Positions 63,169-64,000 of a DNA stretch of 64,000 nt are shown piece after piece. The DNA comes from Dokdonella fugitiva (GTDB taxonomy: Bacteria > Pseudomonadota > Gammaproteobacteria > Xanthomonadales > Rhodanobacteraceae). Position 1 is the first letter of the stretch. Each line of letters starts with the position of its first letter. Under the pieces are notes generated by a model, which worked only from the letters and a program-made list of their open reading frames with translations, did not search any database and was not told where the DNA came from. The position numbers and the translations under genes were made by a program. The DNA is taken from assembly GCF_004342425.1 (NCBI RefSeq), contig NZ_SLWQ01000005.1:186001-250000 (forward strand), given 5' to 3'.

Positions 63169-63843
63169 ATGGGCCAGTCGATCCAGCTCAACACCTCGCG
63201 CATGCAGTGCATCGGCGCCTACCTCGCGCGACCGGAGGGCACGCCGAAGGGCGGCCTCGTCGTCGCGCAGGAGATCTTCGGCGTCAACGCGCACATGCGT
63301 GCCGTCGTCGATCGGTTCGCCGCGCACGGCTGGGTCGCGATCGCGCCCGCGTTCTTCGACCACGTCGAGACCGGCGTCGAACTCGGTTACGACGAAGAAG
63401 GCTTCCGGCGCGGTCGCGAGCTCGCCGGCGAGGTCGGCCTCGATCTCGCGGTCGAGGACGTCGCGAGTGCGGCCGAAGCGATCGCGTCGGCCGGGCGCAT
63501 CGGCTGCGTCGGCTACTGCTGGGGCGGCACCGTCGCCCTGCTCGCGGCGCAGCGGCTTGCGATGCCGGCGGTCAGCTATTACGGCGCGCGCAACGTCAAC
63601 CACGTCGGTGCGGCGCTGCGCGCACCGGTGATGTTCCATTTCGGCGAACGCGACGCGTCGATCCCGCCCGAGGCGATCGAGCGGCAGCGCACCGCCTGGC
63701 CGGATGCGCAGGTGTACACGTATCCGACCGGGCATGCATTCGATCGCACCGTCGATCCGCGCGCCTACGACGCCGCGAGCGCGACGCTCGCGCTCGAACG
63801 CACGCTCGCCTTCTTCGACCAGCACCTCGCGGGGCGCGCATGA
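63169..63843 (+). CDS. Dienelactone hydrolase family protein
   Basis: A 224-residue alpha/beta-hydrolase with the dienelactone hydrolase triad: Cys117 (GYCWGG), Asp162 (FGERDASIP) and His189 (PTGHAFD). The conserved start-region Glu lies in VVAQEIFGVN. The length is typical (about 230). Dienelactone hydrolases open lactones in chloroaromatic breakdown, but most family members outside such clusters have unknown esters as substrates. It overlaps the following HIT gene by four bases (63840-63843). It is unlike the other family copy in this window (46642-47487), so the two are not recent duplicates. Confidence 0.92.
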   Translation: MGQSIQLNTSRMQCIGAYLARPEGTPKGGLVVAQEIFGVNAHMRAVVDRFAAHGWVAIAPAFFDHVETGVELGYDEEGFRRGRELAGEVGLDLAVEDVASAAEAIASAGRIGCVGYCWGGTVALLAAQRLAMPAVSYYGARNVNHVGAALRAPVMFHFGERDASIPPEAIERQRTAWPDAQVYTYPTGHAFDRTVDPRAYDAASATLALERTLAFFDQHLAGRA

Positions 63844-64000
63844 GTTTCGCGCTCGATCCACGCCTCGCCGCCGACACGCATGAGATCGGCGACGGCGCAC
63901 TGTCGCGCGTGCTGCTGATGGACGATGCGCGCTTCCCGTGGCTGATCCTCGTGCCGCGCATCGCCGGCGCGCGCGAACTGTTCGACCTCGACGCGACCGA
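63840..64000 (+). CDS. HIT-family protein, N-terminal part
   Basis: The first 53 residues are visible before the right edge. The sequence (LALDPRL-like start, ADTHEIGDGALSRVLLMDDARFPWLILVPRI) matches the N-terminus of small histidine-triad nucleotide-binding proteins of xanthomonads. The H-x-H-x-H motif itself lies beyond the window, so the assignment rests on the N-terminal strand pattern. It starts in an ATGA overlap with the dienelactone hydrolase gene and is therefore translationally coupled to it. Confidence 0.7.
   Translation, partial: MSFALDPRLAADTHEIGDGALSRVLLMDDARFPWLILVPRIAGARELFDLDAT

Overview
The window is GC-rich, densely coded chromosomal DNA from a Gammaproteobacterium. It most resembles the Xanthomonadales/Lysobacterales (Dokdonella, Rhodanobacter or Lysobacter type). 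I infer this from gene content and habits rather than from a marker gene. The evidence is a methionine synthase split into two proteins, the very large NAD-dependent glutamate dehydrogenase, a two-subunit (class III) PHA synthase, TAGAAT-type -10 boxes almost touching start codons, several families of short palindromic repeats, and two unrelated secreted proteins ending in I-F-x-[DN]-G-F-D. No rRNA, tRNA, CRISPR array, transposase or phage gene was seen.

Layout. 1-8.7 kb: an Asp-box (BNR) secreted protein cut by the left edge and a LolA-like periplasmic protein; an acyltransferase and an Mpo1-like protein; pirin; a cold-shock protein with its terminator; two lipoprotein metallopeptidases; small exported proteins (EF-hand, YXWGXW); and NAD kinase. 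8.9-13.9 kb: the 1648-residue glutamate dehydrogenase. 14.3-19.8 kb: an RND efflux operon (adaptor, pump, DUF3187 protein) without its own TolC or adjacent regulator. 19.85-20.43 kb: a non-coding, hairpin-rich element with terminal inverted repeats. 20.6-24.9 kb: lytic transglycosylase, a CmoB-like methyltransferase, a GFA-family protein and a secreted heparinase-like protein. 25.0-32.1 kb: acyl-CoA dehydrogenase and an exported esterase, then an ArsR-methyltransferase fusion regulator overlapping the two-part methionine synthase. 32.2-36.6 kb: a LAB_N membrane protein, phaC and phaE, a phospholipid methyltransferase-like protein and a Tyr/Gly/His-rich exported protein.

36.7-48.4 kb is mostly housekeeping: RlmKL, a small hydrolase, an amidase, TesB, a DUF2007-like protein, bacterial arginyltransferase Bpt, an 88-residue unknown protein, PurT, a secreted transglutaminase, and a GlxA-type regulator divergent from a dienelactone hydrolase/dehydrogenase pair. 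48.4-53.5 kb: a secreted M64 peptidase divergent from an SPFH protein plus ribbon-helix-helix regulator pair that share a tandem-repeat operator, then DUF3887, M15 peptidase and DUF423 genes. 53.5-58.3 kb: a four-gene operon like the gliding-associated GldA/GldF/GldG ABC system plus a DUF4340 protein. 58.5-64 kb: DUF3025, RimO, a TPR-GGDEF cyclase, a second dienelactone hydrolase and the start of a HIT-family gene.

Operons are marked by 4-base ATGA overlaps (815-818, 28182-28185, 47484-47487, 54752-54755, 57378-57381, 63840-63843). The most unusual material is the structured element at 19.85-20.43 kb, the heptamer repeats that replace the ribosome-binding site of two genes, the SPFH/RHH operator, the Gld-like operon, the basic tail on PhaE, and the shared C-terminal motif of the secreted proteins.
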